A stretch of 64,000 nucleotides of DNA from Vagococcus intermedius (GCF_029144185.1 NZ_CP110232.1:1508164-1572163), one strand, 5' to 3'; counted from the stretch's first letter, positions 8,449 through 19,046 are shown. A program made the numbers and translations. Notes: a model not told the origin generated them from the sequence alone.

Positions 8449-8477
8449 AGTATACAGAAAGCGCTCTTACTAATCAA
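8449..8477 (-). promoter_or_regulatory. Sigma-A promoter of the cobalamin operon, with possible cre site
   Basis: The minus strand shows TTGATT (8477-8472), 17 bases, then TATACT (8454-8449), a good sigma-A promoter starting about 10 bases before the riboswitch P1 helix. The spacer contains AGAAAGCGCTCTTA on the plus strand, which matches 11 of 14 positions of the CcpA-binding cre consensus. The promoter call is solid; carbon catabolite control is inferred. Confidence 0.8.
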
Positions 8478-8615
8478 GACTTTTTAAACATTTTTTCACA
8501 ATCTTGCTATTATTTATTTATAACTAACTATTAATGACCCGAAATCCCTTATTTTTAAAGGCCTAATTAGTTTGCTTATTGTGATAGTATTCTTTTTACA
8601 TTATGACAACATGAC

Positions 8616-8661
8616 AAAAAAAAAGAGCTAAGAATCCCTTAAGGTTTCTTAGCTCTTTTTT
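8616..8661 (-). terminator. Terminator after dnaJ
   Basis: A long stem (AAGAGCTAAGAA with TTCTTAGCTCTT) flanked by A and T runs on both sides lies right at the dnaJ stop codon. It ends the heat-shock operon on the minus strand and could act in both directions. Confidence 0.9.
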
Positions 8662-9803
8662 TAACGTTTAAAAGCGTCTTTCATTTTATCAAAAAAACCT
8701 TCTTCTTGCTCTGCAACTTTATCGCCACCAGCTTCAGCAAATGCACGTAAAGCATCTTTTTGAGCTTCGTTTAAGTTTTTAGGTGTTAAGATACGAACAG
8801 TCACTTGTTGATCACCTGTTCCAGTACCACGCAGTTTAGGTGCTCCTTTACCACGCAAACGGAATGTTGTTCCTGTTTGCGTCCCTGCAGGTATTTTCAA
8901 CTTCACTTTACCATGCACAGTTGGTACTTCCAATTCATCACCTAATGCTGCTTGAGAGAAGCTCAACGGTAATTCGTAATAAATTTCTGAACCATCACGA
9001 TCGAATAAATCACTATCTTCTACGCGGAAAACAACAAATAAATCACCATGAGGACCACCATTGATACCGGCTTCTCCTTGTCCTGATAAGCGCATTTGTT
9101 GTCCATCTTCAACTCCAGCAGGGACATTCACTTTAACAGAATGTTTTTTCTTAATACGACCAGTCCCATGACAATCTGTACATGGCGTGTCAATCGTTTG
9201 CCCTTGTCCTTGACATTCGTCACAAGTTTGGCGTGTCATTACACGACCTAAAGGTGTTTGACGTTCAACATTAATCGTTCCTTGTCCATGACACTTGCCA
9301 CATGTCTTAGGGCTTGTGCCGGCTTTAGCACCAGACCCATCACAAGTTGTACAAGTATCTTCACGATTATATTGAATTGTTTTTTCAATCCCAAAAATAG
9401 CATCTTCAAATTTCAGATCAAATGAATATTGTAAATCTGATCCTTGACGAGGCGCATTTGGATTAGCAGAACGACCGCCGCCGCCACCAAAAAATGATTC
9501 AAAAATATCTTCAAAGCCACCAAAACCAGCAGCACCACCGCCGAAGCCACCAAAGCCACCAGCACCGCCACCATAATTAGGGTCTGTTCCAGCATGCCCA
9601 TATTGATCGTATGCTGCCTTACGTTGGGGGTCGCTTAAAATCTCATAGGCTTCTGAAATTTCTTTAAATTTATCTTCTGCATCTGCCTCTTTGTTAATAT
9701 CTGGATGATACTGTTTTGAAAGTTTACGATACGCTTTTTTTATTTCCGCATCAGTTGAACTTTTGGTCACACCCAGAACTTCATAATAGTCTCTTTTGGC
9801 CAT
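8661..9803 (-). CDS. dnaJ: Chaperone protein DnaJ (Hsp40)
   Basis: This 380-residue co-chaperone stimulates the DnaK ATPase and delivers unfolded clients. An N-terminal J domain (about residues 1-70) contains the H-P-D motif at 33-35. A Gly/Phe-rich linker (about 70-125) follows. Four zinc-binding C-x-x-C-x-G-x-G repeats ([32 protein letters not shown]) lie at about 145-215, followed by the client-binding C-terminal domains. It is the last gene of hrcA-grpE-dnaK-dnaJ. A hairpin and a separate promoter in the dnaK-dnaJ gap suggest part of its expression is independent of the operon promoter. Confidence 0.98.
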   Translation of the reverse strand: MAKRDYYEVLGVTKSSTDAEIKKAYRKLSKQYHPDINKEADAEDKFKEISEAYEILSDPQRKAAYDQYGHAGTDPNYGGGAGGFGGFGGGAAGFGGFEDIFESFFGGGGGRSANPNAPRQGSDLQYSFDLKFEDAIFGIEKTIQYNREDTCTTCDGSGAKAGTSPKTCGKCHGQGTINVERQTPLGRVMTRQTCDECQGQGQTIDTPCTDCHGTGRIKKKHSVKVNVPAGVEDGQQMRLSGQGEAGINGGPHGDLFVVFRVEDSDLFDRDGSEIYYELPLSFSQAALGDELEVPTVHGKVKLKIPAGTQTGTTFRLRGKGAPKLRGTGTGDQQVTVRILTPKNLNEAQKDALRAFAEAGGDKVAEQEEGFFDKMKDAFKR

Positions 9804-9850
9804 GGGTTCCCCTCCACATCTCTAATTTCCTTTGTTTTCAAAGCTTAATA

Positions 9851-9878
9851 ATCATACCATAAAATAAAGATTTTCCAA
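9851..9878 (-). promoter_or_regulatory. Likely dnaJ promoter
   Basis: The minus strand shows TTGGAA (9878-9873), 16 bases, then TATGAT (9856-9851), about 50 bases before the dnaJ start and behind the dnaK terminator-like hairpin. No CIRCE element overlaps it. Confidence 0.6.
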
Positions 9879-9911
9879 ATAGGTTCTAGCATAATTTTAT
9901 GCTAATAAGTA

Positions 9912-9945
9912 GGAAAAGCCAAAGACTGATAGCTTTGGCTTTTCC
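9912..9945 (-). terminator. Hairpin after dnaK
   Basis: A perfect 13-bp stem (GGAAAAGCCAAAG with CTTTGGCTTTTCC) lies between dnaK and dnaJ. The T run is only four bases inside the stem, so it may terminate partially or mark a processing site that sets dnaK above dnaJ. Confidence 0.7.
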
Positions 9946-9963
9946 GGATTATGTGTTAGCGAC

Positions 9964-11847
<1,884 letters not shown>

Positions 11848-11853
11848 CTATTC

Positions 11854-12435
11854 TTATTGAGCAACAATCACCATGCTCGGTCTTAAAACTCGATCATGTA
11901 AGATATAGCCTTTTTGTAAGACATTAATAATCTCATCTGATTTTTGATTTCCTTCGACAGGAGCCGTTTGAACTGCTTGATGTAAATTAGGATCAAAAAT
12001 CTCACCCATTGCTGAGATTTCTTCAATTCCAGCTGATTTCATGGCATGTAACACACTTTCCATAACCATCTCAATCCCTTTTTTCAAACTTTCTCCTTGC
12101 TCATCCGTTACTTCAATTGCAAGAGCTCGTTCTAAGTTATCAATAGCTGGTAATAATTCTTTTCCTAAATCTTGTGAACGGTATTTAGCTGCCGCTTCAC
12201 GATCTTTAATATTACGATTACGCATATTAGCAATTTCTGCTTGTGCACGTAAAAATTTATCTTCCATTTCTGAAAGTTGTTCTTGTAACAATTCTTCTTT
12301 AGTTTTTTCAGGCACTTCTTCTGATGATAAATCTGCCTCTGTTTCACCTAAAATTTCATCAATCTTAGCTTTTGTCTCTTCATCAACCTCTTCAGTTGTC
12401 TCTTGCTTGTTTAATTCTTCTTTGTTTTCTGTCAC
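11854..12435 (-). CDS. grpE: Nucleotide exchange factor GrpE
   Basis: This 193-residue protein releases ADP from DnaK. An acidic, low-complexity N-terminus (residues 1-50) is followed by a long coiled-coil region. A C-terminal beta-rich domain contains G-E-x-F-D-P-N-L-H-Q-A-V and ends with R-P-S-M-V-I-V-A, both GrpE hallmarks. It lies between hrcA and dnaK in the standard order. Confidence 0.98.
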   Translation of the reverse strand: MTENKEELNKQETTEEVDEETKAKIDEILGETEADLSSEEVPEKTKEELLQEQLSEMEDKFLRAQAEIANMRNRNIKDREAAAKYRSQDLGKELLPAIDNLERALAIEVTDEQGESLKKGIEMVMESVLHAMKSAGIEEISAMGEIFDPNLHQAVQTAPVEGNQKSDEIINVLQKGYILHDRVLRPSMVIVAQ

Positions 12436-12457
12436 TTTTGATACTTCCTTTCTGATC

Positions 12458-13504
12458 CTACATTATTGATGATGAATCTAACGAGCGATAGTAATCTGTC
12501 AACTCATGGGAGAGCTCATTTCTAAAAGCATCAACTAAACCAAACATCTTAGAATACGACATACTAGTTGGTCCTAATAAAGCAATTGTCCCTTTACCAT
12601 GCCCCGGTACTTCATAAGAAGCCGTGATTAAACTCATTTTTTCTAATAACTCATTTTCTAATTCATTACCAATTCGAATCGCGATTTGATCTGTCGGTGG
12701 AACAATTAGACTCGCTACTTGTTCTTGATTATTCATCAATGAATACATTGATTTAAATTCTGAAACATCTGTTAAAATGTCAAAATCCAATAAATTCATT
12801 TTACCGCCTACAAACACTCGCTCTTCAAAAGCTTGTCCCAAAATATTATCAAACAAGGACATCATCCCTGTTGGTGTTTGGAAATATTTTTGTAAAATCA
12901 TTGGGATTTCTGTTCTTAATTTATGATAGACCGTCAACAGCGGTTCACCAACTAATTTGTCATTGATAATTTTAATCATTTTTTCAATATCTTCACTGGA
13001 AACACCTTGAGGAATGGTAAATACCTGGCTTTCAACATTGCCTTTATCGGTGACAATAATTGCCATTAATTGTTGATTGTTCAACGGTACCATGCGAAAA
13101 CCTGTCAAGCGTCGCTCTTTGACCTCTGGACCTAATGAAAATGCCGTATAACTCGTCAGTTCAGATAAAATCTTAGCTGACTGTTCTATGATGTCATCAA
13201 TAGCTTGAAACTCTTGGCCAAAGGACTGTTTGATCACTGATAATTCACCCTGACTAACGGTTGACGGCTTTAGTAAATAATCAACATAAAAACGATAGCC
13301 TTTGACTGATGGGACACGGCCTGATGATGAATGATTTTTCTCAATTAAGCCAAACTCCTCTAATACACTCATATCATTTCTGATAGTAGCTGAGCTAGCT
13401 TTAATACCTTCTTTCATCAGTGTTTTAGAACCGACCGGCACACCAGTTGATGTGTAGGTCTGAATAATCAGATACAAAATATTTAATTGTCTCTCTGTCA
13501 GCAT
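12458..13504 (-). CDS. hrcA: Heat-inducible transcription repressor HrcA
   Basis: This 348-residue repressor binds CIRCE and shuts off the dnaK operon when free GroE/chaperone capacity is high. The N-terminus L-T-E-R-Q-L-N-I-L-Y-L-I-I-Q-T-Y and the S-S-A-T-I-R-N-D-M helix form the winged-helix DNA-binding domain. The ATG at 13504 is preferred, with AGAGGTG upstream. A GTG eight codons earlier lies inside the CIRCE operator and would give a longer N-terminus without family support. It is the first gene of its own target operon, so it is autoregulated. Confidence 0.97.
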   Translation of the reverse strand: MLTERQLNILYLIIQTYTSTGVPVGSKTLMKEGIKASSATIRNDMSVLEEFGLIEKNHSSSGRVPSVKGYRFYVDYLLKPSTVSQGELSVIKQSFGQEFQAIDDIIEQSAKILSELTSYTAFSLGPEVKERRLTGFRMVPLNNQQLMAIIVTDKGNVESQVFTIPQGVSSEDIEKMIKIINDKLVGEPLLTVYHKLRTEIPMILQKYFQTPTGMMSLFDNILGQAFEERVFVGGKMNLLDFDILTDVSEFKSMYSLMNNQEQVASLIVPPTDQIAIRIGNELENELLEKMSLITASYEVPGHGKGTIALLGPTSMSYSKMFGLVDAFRNELSHELTDYYRSLDSSSIM

Positions 13505-13521
13505 CCTACTCACCTCTTTTT

Positions 13522-13548
13522 TTAGCACTCAATCATTCTAAGTGCTAA
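13522..13548 (-). promoter_or_regulatory. CIRCE operator, proximal (one mismatch)
   Basis: TTAGCACTC (13522-13530), nine bases, then AAGTGCTAA (13540-13548) matches the HrcA operator TTAGCACTC-N9-GAGTGCTAA except for one base in the right arm. It lies just downstream of the -10 box and upstream of the hrcA ribosome binding site. Confidence 0.95.
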
Positions 13549-13558
13549 TCACATTATT

Positions 13559-13587
13559 AATATACCAAGAGCCATCTTTTTTGTCAA
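13559..13587 (-). promoter_or_regulatory. Sigma-A promoter of the hrcA-grpE-dnaK-dnaJ operon
   Basis: The minus strand reads TTGACA (13587-13582), 17 bases, then TATATT (13564-13559). It is bracketed by two CIRCE elements, so HrcA would block it from both sides. Confidence 0.93.
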
Positions 13588-13605
13588 TAGATAACCTCTA
13601 TTTTT

Positions 13606-13632
13606 TTAGCACTCGGCCATCAAGAGTGCTAA
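13606..13632 (-). promoter_or_regulatory. CIRCE operator, distal (perfect)
   Basis: A perfect TTAGCACTC-N9-GAGTGCTAA inverted repeat lies 19 bases upstream of the -35 box of the hrcA promoter. It also lies about 60 bases upstream of the promoter of the divergent transporter gene. Confidence 0.96.
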
Positions 13633-13691
13633 AAGCTTAAAAAAACGCCTTTTTCAATTTTTTATTTATCGTAGTTTCTTAACTGAAGCCA

Positions 13692-13720
13692 TTGTCCTAT
13701 TACAAAAAACTTACTATAAT
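13692..13720 (+). promoter_or_regulatory. Promoter of the YfcC-family transporter gene
   Basis: TTGTCC (13692-13697), 17 bases, then TATAAT (13715-13720). The start codon follows 36 bases later behind an AAAGGAG ribosome binding site. Confidence 0.75.
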
Positions 13721-13755
13721 AAACATGATACAAAAAAACTAAAGGAGTTGTTAAC

Positions 13756-15285
13756 ATGGTAAAAGAAAAAAAGAAATTTAGTTTCCCCTCAGCCTATACG
13801 GTTATCTTAATCGTCTTACTACTTGTAATGGCCCTGACTTATTTTATCCCTGCCGGTAAGTTTGAAACCATTCAGTATCAGTCTGAGTCAAAAGCATTCA
13901 TTATTACTGATGTAAACGGTAAAGAACAAGCCCCCATCAAGGCTAACCAATCAATTTTAGATGAGCATGATATTAAAATTGATTTGGCAAAATTTGAAGA
14001 CGGTTCGATTTCAAAACCCGTCGCTATCCCAGGTAGTTATCAAGAATTAGACGAAAAACGTCCTGGATTATTTGGAGCCATCAAAAATTTTCTACACGCA
14101 CCGATTCAAGGTTTAGCTGATTCCATTGGCATTGTTACATTTATTTTAATTTTAGGCGGAATCATTGGTGTGATTAATAAGACAGGAGCCTTTACTGCAG
14201 GAATGAATGCCCTATCTAAAAAATTAGATGGTAAAGAAAAATGGTTAATTATTATTATCTCTACTTTAATTGCCATTGGTGGTACAACTTTTGGTTTAGC
14301 AGAAGAAACCGTCGCTTTCTATCCTATTTTAGTTCCCATTTTTATGGCAGCAGGATATGATGCCTTAGTTGCGATTGCTACAATTTATCTTGGAAGTTCA
14401 ATTGGTTCAATGGCCTCAACAGTCAATCCTTTTTCAGTAGTTATCGCTTCAAATACTGCTGGAATTAACTTTACAGATGGTATGGGACTTCGCTTGGTCA
14501 TGCTAGTGGTCGGAACTATTATGTGTATCGTTTACACAATACGTTATGCCGAAAAAGTGAGAAAAGATGCTAGTCAATCACTTATCTTTGATCAAAAATC
14601 AGAATTAGAAGCTCAATTCTTAACACAAGATCCTGATGCTGAGGCTCCTACTTTTGATAGTCGTAAAAAAATTCTACTTTCAATTTTTGCTGGTTCATTT
14701 ATTATCATGGTCTTTGGCGTAAAAGATTATGGTTGGTCATTTGATGAAATTTCTGCCTTATTCTTAGGTGTTACCTTTGTCATGGCCTTCATTAGCGGAT
14801 TAGGTGAAAAAACGTTCGTATCTGAATTTATTGCCGGAGCAGCTGATTTACTTGGGGTTGCTTTAGTCTGTGCCTTGGCACGTGGCGTAACGATTATCAT
14901 GGAAGATGCTAAAATTAGCGATACGTTGATGCAATGGTTAAGTACAGGTGTGTCACATATGAGTGGGGTTGTCTTTACAACTGTAATGTTCTTTGTCTTT
15001 ATCTTACTAGGTTTCTTCATCCCATCATCATCAGGTTTAGCCGTATTATCAATGCCAGTTATGGCACCGCTTGCCGATGTCGTTGGTTTAGATCGCTCAT
15101 TGATTGTGGATGCTTACAACTGGGGACAAGGTATCATTTCATTTATCACCCCAACTGGTTTAGTTTTAGCTTCACTTGCGATGGTCAATATTTCATTTGA
15201 TAAGTGGCTAAAATTTGTTACACCATTAATGATTGCCATTGGTCTATTAGCCATTGTTTTACTTGGCGTTGGTGTTTATATTTAA
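13756..15285 (+). CDS. YfcC-family membrane transporter
   Basis: This 509-residue polytopic membrane protein has about 11-12 hydrophobic segments. A large non-membrane loop lies after segment one (about residues 35-120), and another lies in the middle (about 275-310). The family (YfcC, DcuC-like ion transporter superfamily) includes putative C4-dicarboxylate and basic amino-acid/peptide-linked carriers. G-G-T-T-F-G-L-A-E-E-T-V-A-F-Y and G-S-S-I-G-S-M-A-S-T-V-N-P-F are conserved re-entrant-loop-like segments with symmetry to the later P-S-S-S-G and P-T-G-L stretches. The substrate is unknown. No arginine-deiminase or catabolic genes are beside it. It is a single gene with its own promoter and terminator, read away from the dnaK operon. 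Confidence 0.8.
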   Translation: MVKEKKKFSFPSAYTVILIVLLLVMALTYFIPAGKFETIQYQSESKAFIITDVNGKEQAPIKANQSILDEHDIKIDLAKFEDGSISKPVAIPGSYQELDEKRPGLFGAIKNFLHAPIQGLADSIGIVTFILILGGIIGVINKTGAFTAGMNALSKKLDGKEKWLIIIISTLIAIGGTTFGLAEETVAFYPILVPIFMAAGYDALVAIATIYLGSSIGSMASTVNPFSVVIASNTAGINFTDGMGLRLVMLVVGTIMCIVYTIRYAEKVRKDASQSLIFDQKSELEAQFLTQDPDAEAPTFDSRKKILLSIFAGSFIIMVFGVKDYGWSFDEISALFLGVTFVMAFISGLGEKTFVSEFIAGAADLLGVALVCALARGVTIIMEDAKISDTLMQWLSTGVSHMSGVVFTTVMFFVFILLGFFIPSSSGLAVLSMPVMAPLADVVGLDRSLIVDAYNWGQGIISFITPTGLVLASLAMVNISFDKWLKFVTPLMIAIGLLAIVLLGVGVYI

Positions 15286-15292
15286 CTAAAAT

Positions 15293-15321
15293 AAAAAAGT
15301 CTGACAGTTGTCAGACTTTTT
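15293..15321. terminator. Bidirectional terminator between the transporter and hemW
   Basis: AAAAAAGTCTGACA pairs with TGTCAGACTTTTTT around a two-base loop. It serves both convergent genes. Confidence 0.93.
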
Positions 15322-16485
15322 TTAATCTATAAATTGTTGAAACACTTCATTTCCTAATATCAAACCACGGTCGGTCAATTTAATATAGCCATCTAACTCT
15401 TTAAGCAAGTCTGACTCAACTAGTCTTCCGATAACCTCGCCATAAATATCTTCCAAGTCACAACCATATTTTTCAGTGAATTTCCGATAAGATACTCCCT
15501 CAACTTTTCGTAAGCCCAAAAACATCTCTTCTTCCATTTTTTGTTTGAGCGTTAATTCTTCTACTTCAATAACGGGTAATTTATTTTCCTTTAACGGTTG
15601 TAAATAATGTTGAATAGGTCCATGATTCCGATACCTTATATTTCCAACGTAACCACTAGCCCCAGCTCCAAATCCATAGTAATGTTTATTATCCCAATAG
15701 ATTAAATTATGTTGACTTTCGTGACCTGGAAGTGAAAAATTACTAATTTCATATTTCATTCGGCCCGCTCTTTCCATATAGACGGCTGCTAAATCAAACA
15801 TATCCCCTTCAACATCTTCTGTTGGCAGATTTAATCGACCTTGACGCGCCCAATTATTAAACATTGTTTTATTTTCTAAAATTAACGAGTATAAAGAATA
15901 GTGGGGTAAATCTAAAGCCAAAGCTTTTTGTAACGTATCTTCAAAATTTTCAATTGTTTGACCTGGTAGTGCATAAATCAAATCAATACTAACATTATCA
16001 AAACCTGCTTGATCAATAACTTTCATAGTGTCAAAAACATCTTGAGCTGAATGTTTTCGACCAATTTTTTTTAATAAACGGTCATCAAAAGATTGAACCC
16101 CCATCGATAAACGATTGACCCCGTAATTTTTTAAAACAGCTAATTTTTCAGCCGTTAAATCACCTGGATTAGCTTCTACAGTAAACTCATTACGATCATC
16201 GAAAGGCAGCTCTTGTCTAATTCCTGCTAATAGTACATCTAATTGTTTAGCTGATAAGGAAGTCGGTGTCCCTCCTCCAATATAAATTGTTTCAGCTTCA
16301 TCCGAAGGGTACTTAACTTTTTTCAAACGAATTTCTTTGATTAAGGCTTGAATATATTCATCCACCGGCTGCCCTTCTAAAAAAACTTTATTAAAATCAC
16401 AATAGTAACAAATATGTTCACAAAATGGGATATGGATATATGCAGATGTTCGTATGATCTCTTGATTTTTCTCGCTTAATGTCAT
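15322..16485 (-). CDS. hemW: Radical SAM heme chaperone HemW (HemN-like)
   Basis: This 387-residue radical SAM protein is often annotated as oxygen-independent coproporphyrinogen III oxidase. Y-I-H-I-P-F-C-E-H-I-C-Y-Y-C-D-F (about residues 17-32) carries the C-x3-C-x2-C iron-sulfur motif, and I-G-G-G-T-P-T-S-L (about 68-76) is the SAM loop. The lack of the longer HemN N-terminus and the C-terminal H-e-g-l-type domain point to HemW, a heme-delivery chaperone. It starts well behind the ribF terminator, so it is probably transcribed alone. Confidence 0.92.
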   Translation of the reverse strand: MTLSEKNQEIIRTSAYIHIPFCEHICYYCDFNKVFLEGQPVDEYIQALIKEIRLKKVKYPSDEAETIYIGGGTPTSLSAKQLDVLLAGIRQELPFDDRNEFTVEANPGDLTAEKLAVLKNYGVNRLSMGVQSFDDRLLKKIGRKHSAQDVFDTMKVIDQAGFDNVSIDLIYALPGQTIENFEDTLQKALALDLPHYSLYSLILENKTMFNNWARQGRLNLPTEDVEGDMFDLAAVYMERAGRMKYEISNFSLPGHESQHNLIYWDNKHYYGFGAGASGYVGNIRYRNHGPIQHYLQPLKENKLPVIEVEELTLKQKMEEEMFLGLRKVEGVSYRKFTEKYGCDLEDIYGEVIGRLVESDLLKELDGYIKLTDRGLILGNEVFQQFID

Positions 16486-16555
16486 CTTTTTCTGACCTCC
16501 ATACTTTTCTTAAACTATGCAAAATAGTCTTTCGTTTAATTATTATTCATAAAAT

Positions 16556-16597
16556 AAAACTATCATAAGCTACACAAATTTAGCTAGTGATAGTTTT
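16556..16597 (-). terminator. Terminator after ribF
   Basis: AAAACTATCA (minus 16597-16588) pairs perfectly with TGATAGTTTT (16565-16556) around a 22-base loop and is followed by ATTTTAT. The loop is large but the stem and T-rich tail fit an intrinsic terminator. Confidence 0.65.
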
Positions 16598-16620
16598 ACT
16601 AAGTTTTTTATTTACTAATA

Positions 16621-17571
16621 TCAGTTATTTGACCAATTAGAAAAATAATTTTCAGTCTCAACTTGGTCTTGTTTAAGTTGTGAAATTAACCCTTCAACGC
16701 CACTAAATTTCACTTCATCACGTAAATAATGATGCCAAGCAACCCGGACTTGTTCTCCATAAATATCTTGGTTAAAATCTAAAATATTAACTTCAACTGT
16801 AATATCACGTCCAGGTTCAAAAGTTATATTACGACCGATTTGCGCCATCCCACAATACCATTTTCCTGCCACTTGAATAGTAACCGCATAAACCCCTTTA
16901 CGAGGCAAACGCGACATTGAAGATACTTTAATATTAGCTGTAGGAAATCCCAAAGTACGTCCCCTAGCATCACCATGGACAACTGTCCCTTCTATTTCAT
17001 AAGGATAGCCTAAGAAGCGTGTAACTTGCTCCATATTACCAACTTGCATTTGTTCACGAATAGCAGTCGAACTGATTTTCTGCTCAGAGTCAACTTGTTT
17101 CGGAACTGTTACAATCTCCAAACGTCCTTTAACGTAATTAGGTAAATTATTCATTGTAGCGATATCTCTTGGCCCATAAGTATAATCAAAACCTGCTACA
17201 ACAACACGTGCATGCAACCCTATCATATACTGATTAACAAAAGTTTGAGGCGATAAGCCTGCAAAAGCTGAGGTGAATTCGACCACATATAAATAATCTA
17301 CACCTAAACGTTTCATATGCTCTGCTTTTTGTTCGATAGTTGTTAAATATTTCATTGTAGCAGGATTTATTTTTTGAAAAACAATTGAAGGGTGTTGATT
17401 AAAAGTCATCACTGCTAATTTTAGACCTTTGGCTTTAGCTTCTTCTTGTCCTTGTCTGATTACTTCTTGATGCCCACAATGAACACCATCAAAAAAACCT
17501 AAGACAAGTACGACTTCTTCTTCTGGAATTTGTTGTTCATTATACGGATGATGTATCTCAATAACTTCCAT
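16621..17571 (-). CDS. ribF: Bifunctional riboflavin kinase / FMN adenylyltransferase RibF
   Basis: This 316-residue enzyme converts riboflavin to FMN and then to FAD. The N-terminal nucleotidyltransferase domain has L-G-F-F-D-G-V-H-C-G-H (about residues 24-34, an HxGH motif). A central S-S-T-A-I-R segment follows. The C-terminal flavokinase domain has H-G-D-A-R-G-R-T-L-G-F-P-T-A-N. It follows truB, as in many Firmicutes. Confidence 0.97.
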   Translation of the reverse strand: MEVIEIHHPYNEQQIPEEEVVLVLGFFDGVHCGHQEVIRQGQEEAKAKGLKLAVMTFNQHPSIVFQKINPATMKYLTTIEQKAEHMKRLGVDYLYVVEFTSAFAGLSPQTFVNQYMIGLHARVVVAGFDYTYGPRDIATMNNLPNYVKGRLEIVTVPKQVDSEQKISSTAIREQMQVGNMEQVTRFLGYPYEIEGTVVHGDARGRTLGFPTANIKVSSMSRLPRKGVYAVTIQVAGKWYCGMAQIGRNITFEPGRDITVEVNILDFNQDIYGEQVRVAWHHYLRDEVKFSGVEGLISQLKQDQVETENYFSNWSNN

Positions 17572-17601
17572 TTGCTAACTTCCTTTACTTATCATTTCTG
17601 A

Positions 17602-18516
17602 CTAATTATTACGTAAGACTTTAATTGGTTTGAAAAATTCTAGTTTAGTTGGATGTTGTCCGTAGATACTTACTAATAACTGGTTATGATAAACGGCAAT
17701 TAATTCTGAAGGATTTAATGTGCAGTAATCATTTACCTTTAAAAATCCGCCATCTTTAACTGATTGGTACTCTAAATCTGTTAAATCCAAACGTTGAAAT
17801 AGCGACATAGCTTGCTCGATTGGCTGCAAGAAATCAAACTCTTCACCTGCCATTTTTTCAGACACTTGGGTTAGAGTTAAACACTGTCCCGCTGAAAATC
17901 CACCACTAGAGACACGTGTCAGGTCCGACATATGAGCTGCGTACCCCAATTTAGCACCTGTATCAACAGCTAGTGTTCTAACATAAGTACCTTTACCACA
18001 TCCAACTTCAAATCGCCATGATAACGTTTGTTTTTCAACATTGTACACTGGCTCTGATGTCCGTTTAAAATAATCAATCACTGCTTTTCTTTCCGGTCTT
18101 TCAACTTCCAATCCTTCTCGAGCATACTCGTACAATCGTTTACCATTGACTTTAACCGCTGAATACATTGGAGGAATTTGAGTAATTGTTCCAACCATTT
18201 GATTCATGGTTTCATCAATTAACGTTGTTTCTAACATTTCTAAAACTGGCGTCTTCTCAACAATATCACCACTAACATCTTCCGTTGTCGTCGTGTAACC
18301 CAATGTAATTTCTCCAACATATATCTTGCCACTATCTTGTAAATATTCGATCACTTTAGTTCCTTTACCGATACAAATCGGTAAAACACCATCTACATCA
18401 GGGTCTAAGGTTCCACCATGACCCACTTTTTTTGTTTTTAATATTTTTCTTAGTTTAAAGACACAATCATGACTTGTCATGCCGCGCTCTTTCCATAAAG
18501 GTAAAATTCCGTCCAT
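17602..18516 (-). CDS. truB: tRNA pseudouridine(55) synthase TruB
   Basis: This 304-residue enzyme makes pseudouridine 55 in the T-loop of tRNAs. G-H-G-G-T-L-D-P-D-V-D-G-V-L-P (about residues 33-47) includes the catalytic aspartate in the G-T-L-D-P motif. Y-S-A-V-K-V-N-G-x-R-x-Y-E-Y-A-R (about 118-133) is the second family motif. It has its own extended -10 promoter behind the rbfA terminator and is followed by ribF. Confidence 0.97.
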   Translation of the reverse strand: MDGILPLWKERGMTSHDCVFKLRKILKTKKVGHGGTLDPDVDGVLPICIGKGTKVIEYLQDSGKIYVGEITLGYTTTTEDVSGDIVEKTPVLEMLETTLIDETMNQMVGTITQIPPMYSAVKVNGKRLYEYAREGLEVERPERKAVIDYFKRTSEPVYNVEKQTLSWRFEVGCGKGTYVRTLAVDTGAKLGYAAHMSDLTRVSSGGFSAGQCLTLTQVSEKMAGEEFDFLQPIEQAMSLFQRLDLTDLEYQSVKDGGFLKVNDYCTLNPSELIAVYHNQLLVSIYGQHPTKLEFFKPIKVLRNN

Positions 18517-18551
18517 TTTTCGACCTCGCCTTTTTATCTAATAACCTGTTT

Positions 18552-18560
18552 ATTATAGCA
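18552..18560 (-). promoter_or_regulatory. Extended -10 promoter before truB
   Basis: The minus strand reads TGCTATAAT, an extended -10 element, 35 bases before the truB start and behind the rbfA terminator. No well-placed -35 box is seen. Confidence 0.6.
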
Positions 18561-18614
18561 TATAGCACTCTTTTTTACCGACAATCTGCTATAAATTTTT
18601 ATAATAATTAATCA

Positions 18615-18656
18615 AAAAATCACTCCCTTAAAGTTAATTCTAAGGGAGTGATTTTT
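18615..18656 (-). terminator. Terminator after rbfA
   Basis: AAAAATCACTCCCTTA pairs with TAAGGGAGTGATTTTTT across a short AT-rich loop. It separates the rimP-rbfA operon from truB. Confidence 0.93.
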
Positions 18657-18668
18657 AGTTAAATGACT

Positions 18669-19019
18669 TTAGTCATTTTTATTTAAATTTCTAATCAATT
18701 CATCAATTCTGCTTCCGTAAGCAACTGATTCATCACGCTCAAACATCAATTCTGGCGTTTTATAAATTCTTAGGCGTTCACCTAATTCTTTACGAATCAA
18801 TCCTGAGGCTTTTTCTAGCCCAGTTTGTGCTTTTTTCATATCAGATGCTTTATCTGATAAGATACTATAGAAAATCGTAGCTTGCTGTAAATCAGCAGTC
18901 ACACGAACATCTGTAATAGTTACGCCTTCAACACGAGGGTCACGGACGCGTCTTTGAAGAATATCATTTACTTCACGTTGAACTTCTTGCCCTACTCGGC
19001 GATCACGATATTTTACCAT
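18669..19019 (-). CDS. rbfA: Ribosome-binding factor A RbfA
   Basis: This 116-residue KH-domain protein helps mature the 5' end of 16S rRNA in the 30S subunit. The N-terminus R-x-x-R-V-G-Q-E-V-Q-R-E-V-N-D-I-L and the V-T-I-T-D-V-R-V-T-x-D-L segment, followed by A-T-I-F-Y-S-I, are typical. It closes the rimP-nusA-ylxR-ylxQ-infB-rbfA operon. Confidence 0.97.
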   Translation of the reverse strand: MVKYRDRRVGQEVQREVNDILQRRVRDPRVEGVTITDVRVTADLQQATIFYSILSDKASDMKKAQTGLEKASGLIRKELGERLRIYKTPELMFERDESVAYGSRIDELIRNLNKND

Positions 19020-19046
19020 GAATATTCCTCATTTCTATTTTAAGAT

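Noticed and set aside
13505-13528. GTG start eight codons upstream for HrcA
   Set aside because: It lies inside the CIRCE operator and adds residues not seen at HrcA N-termini.
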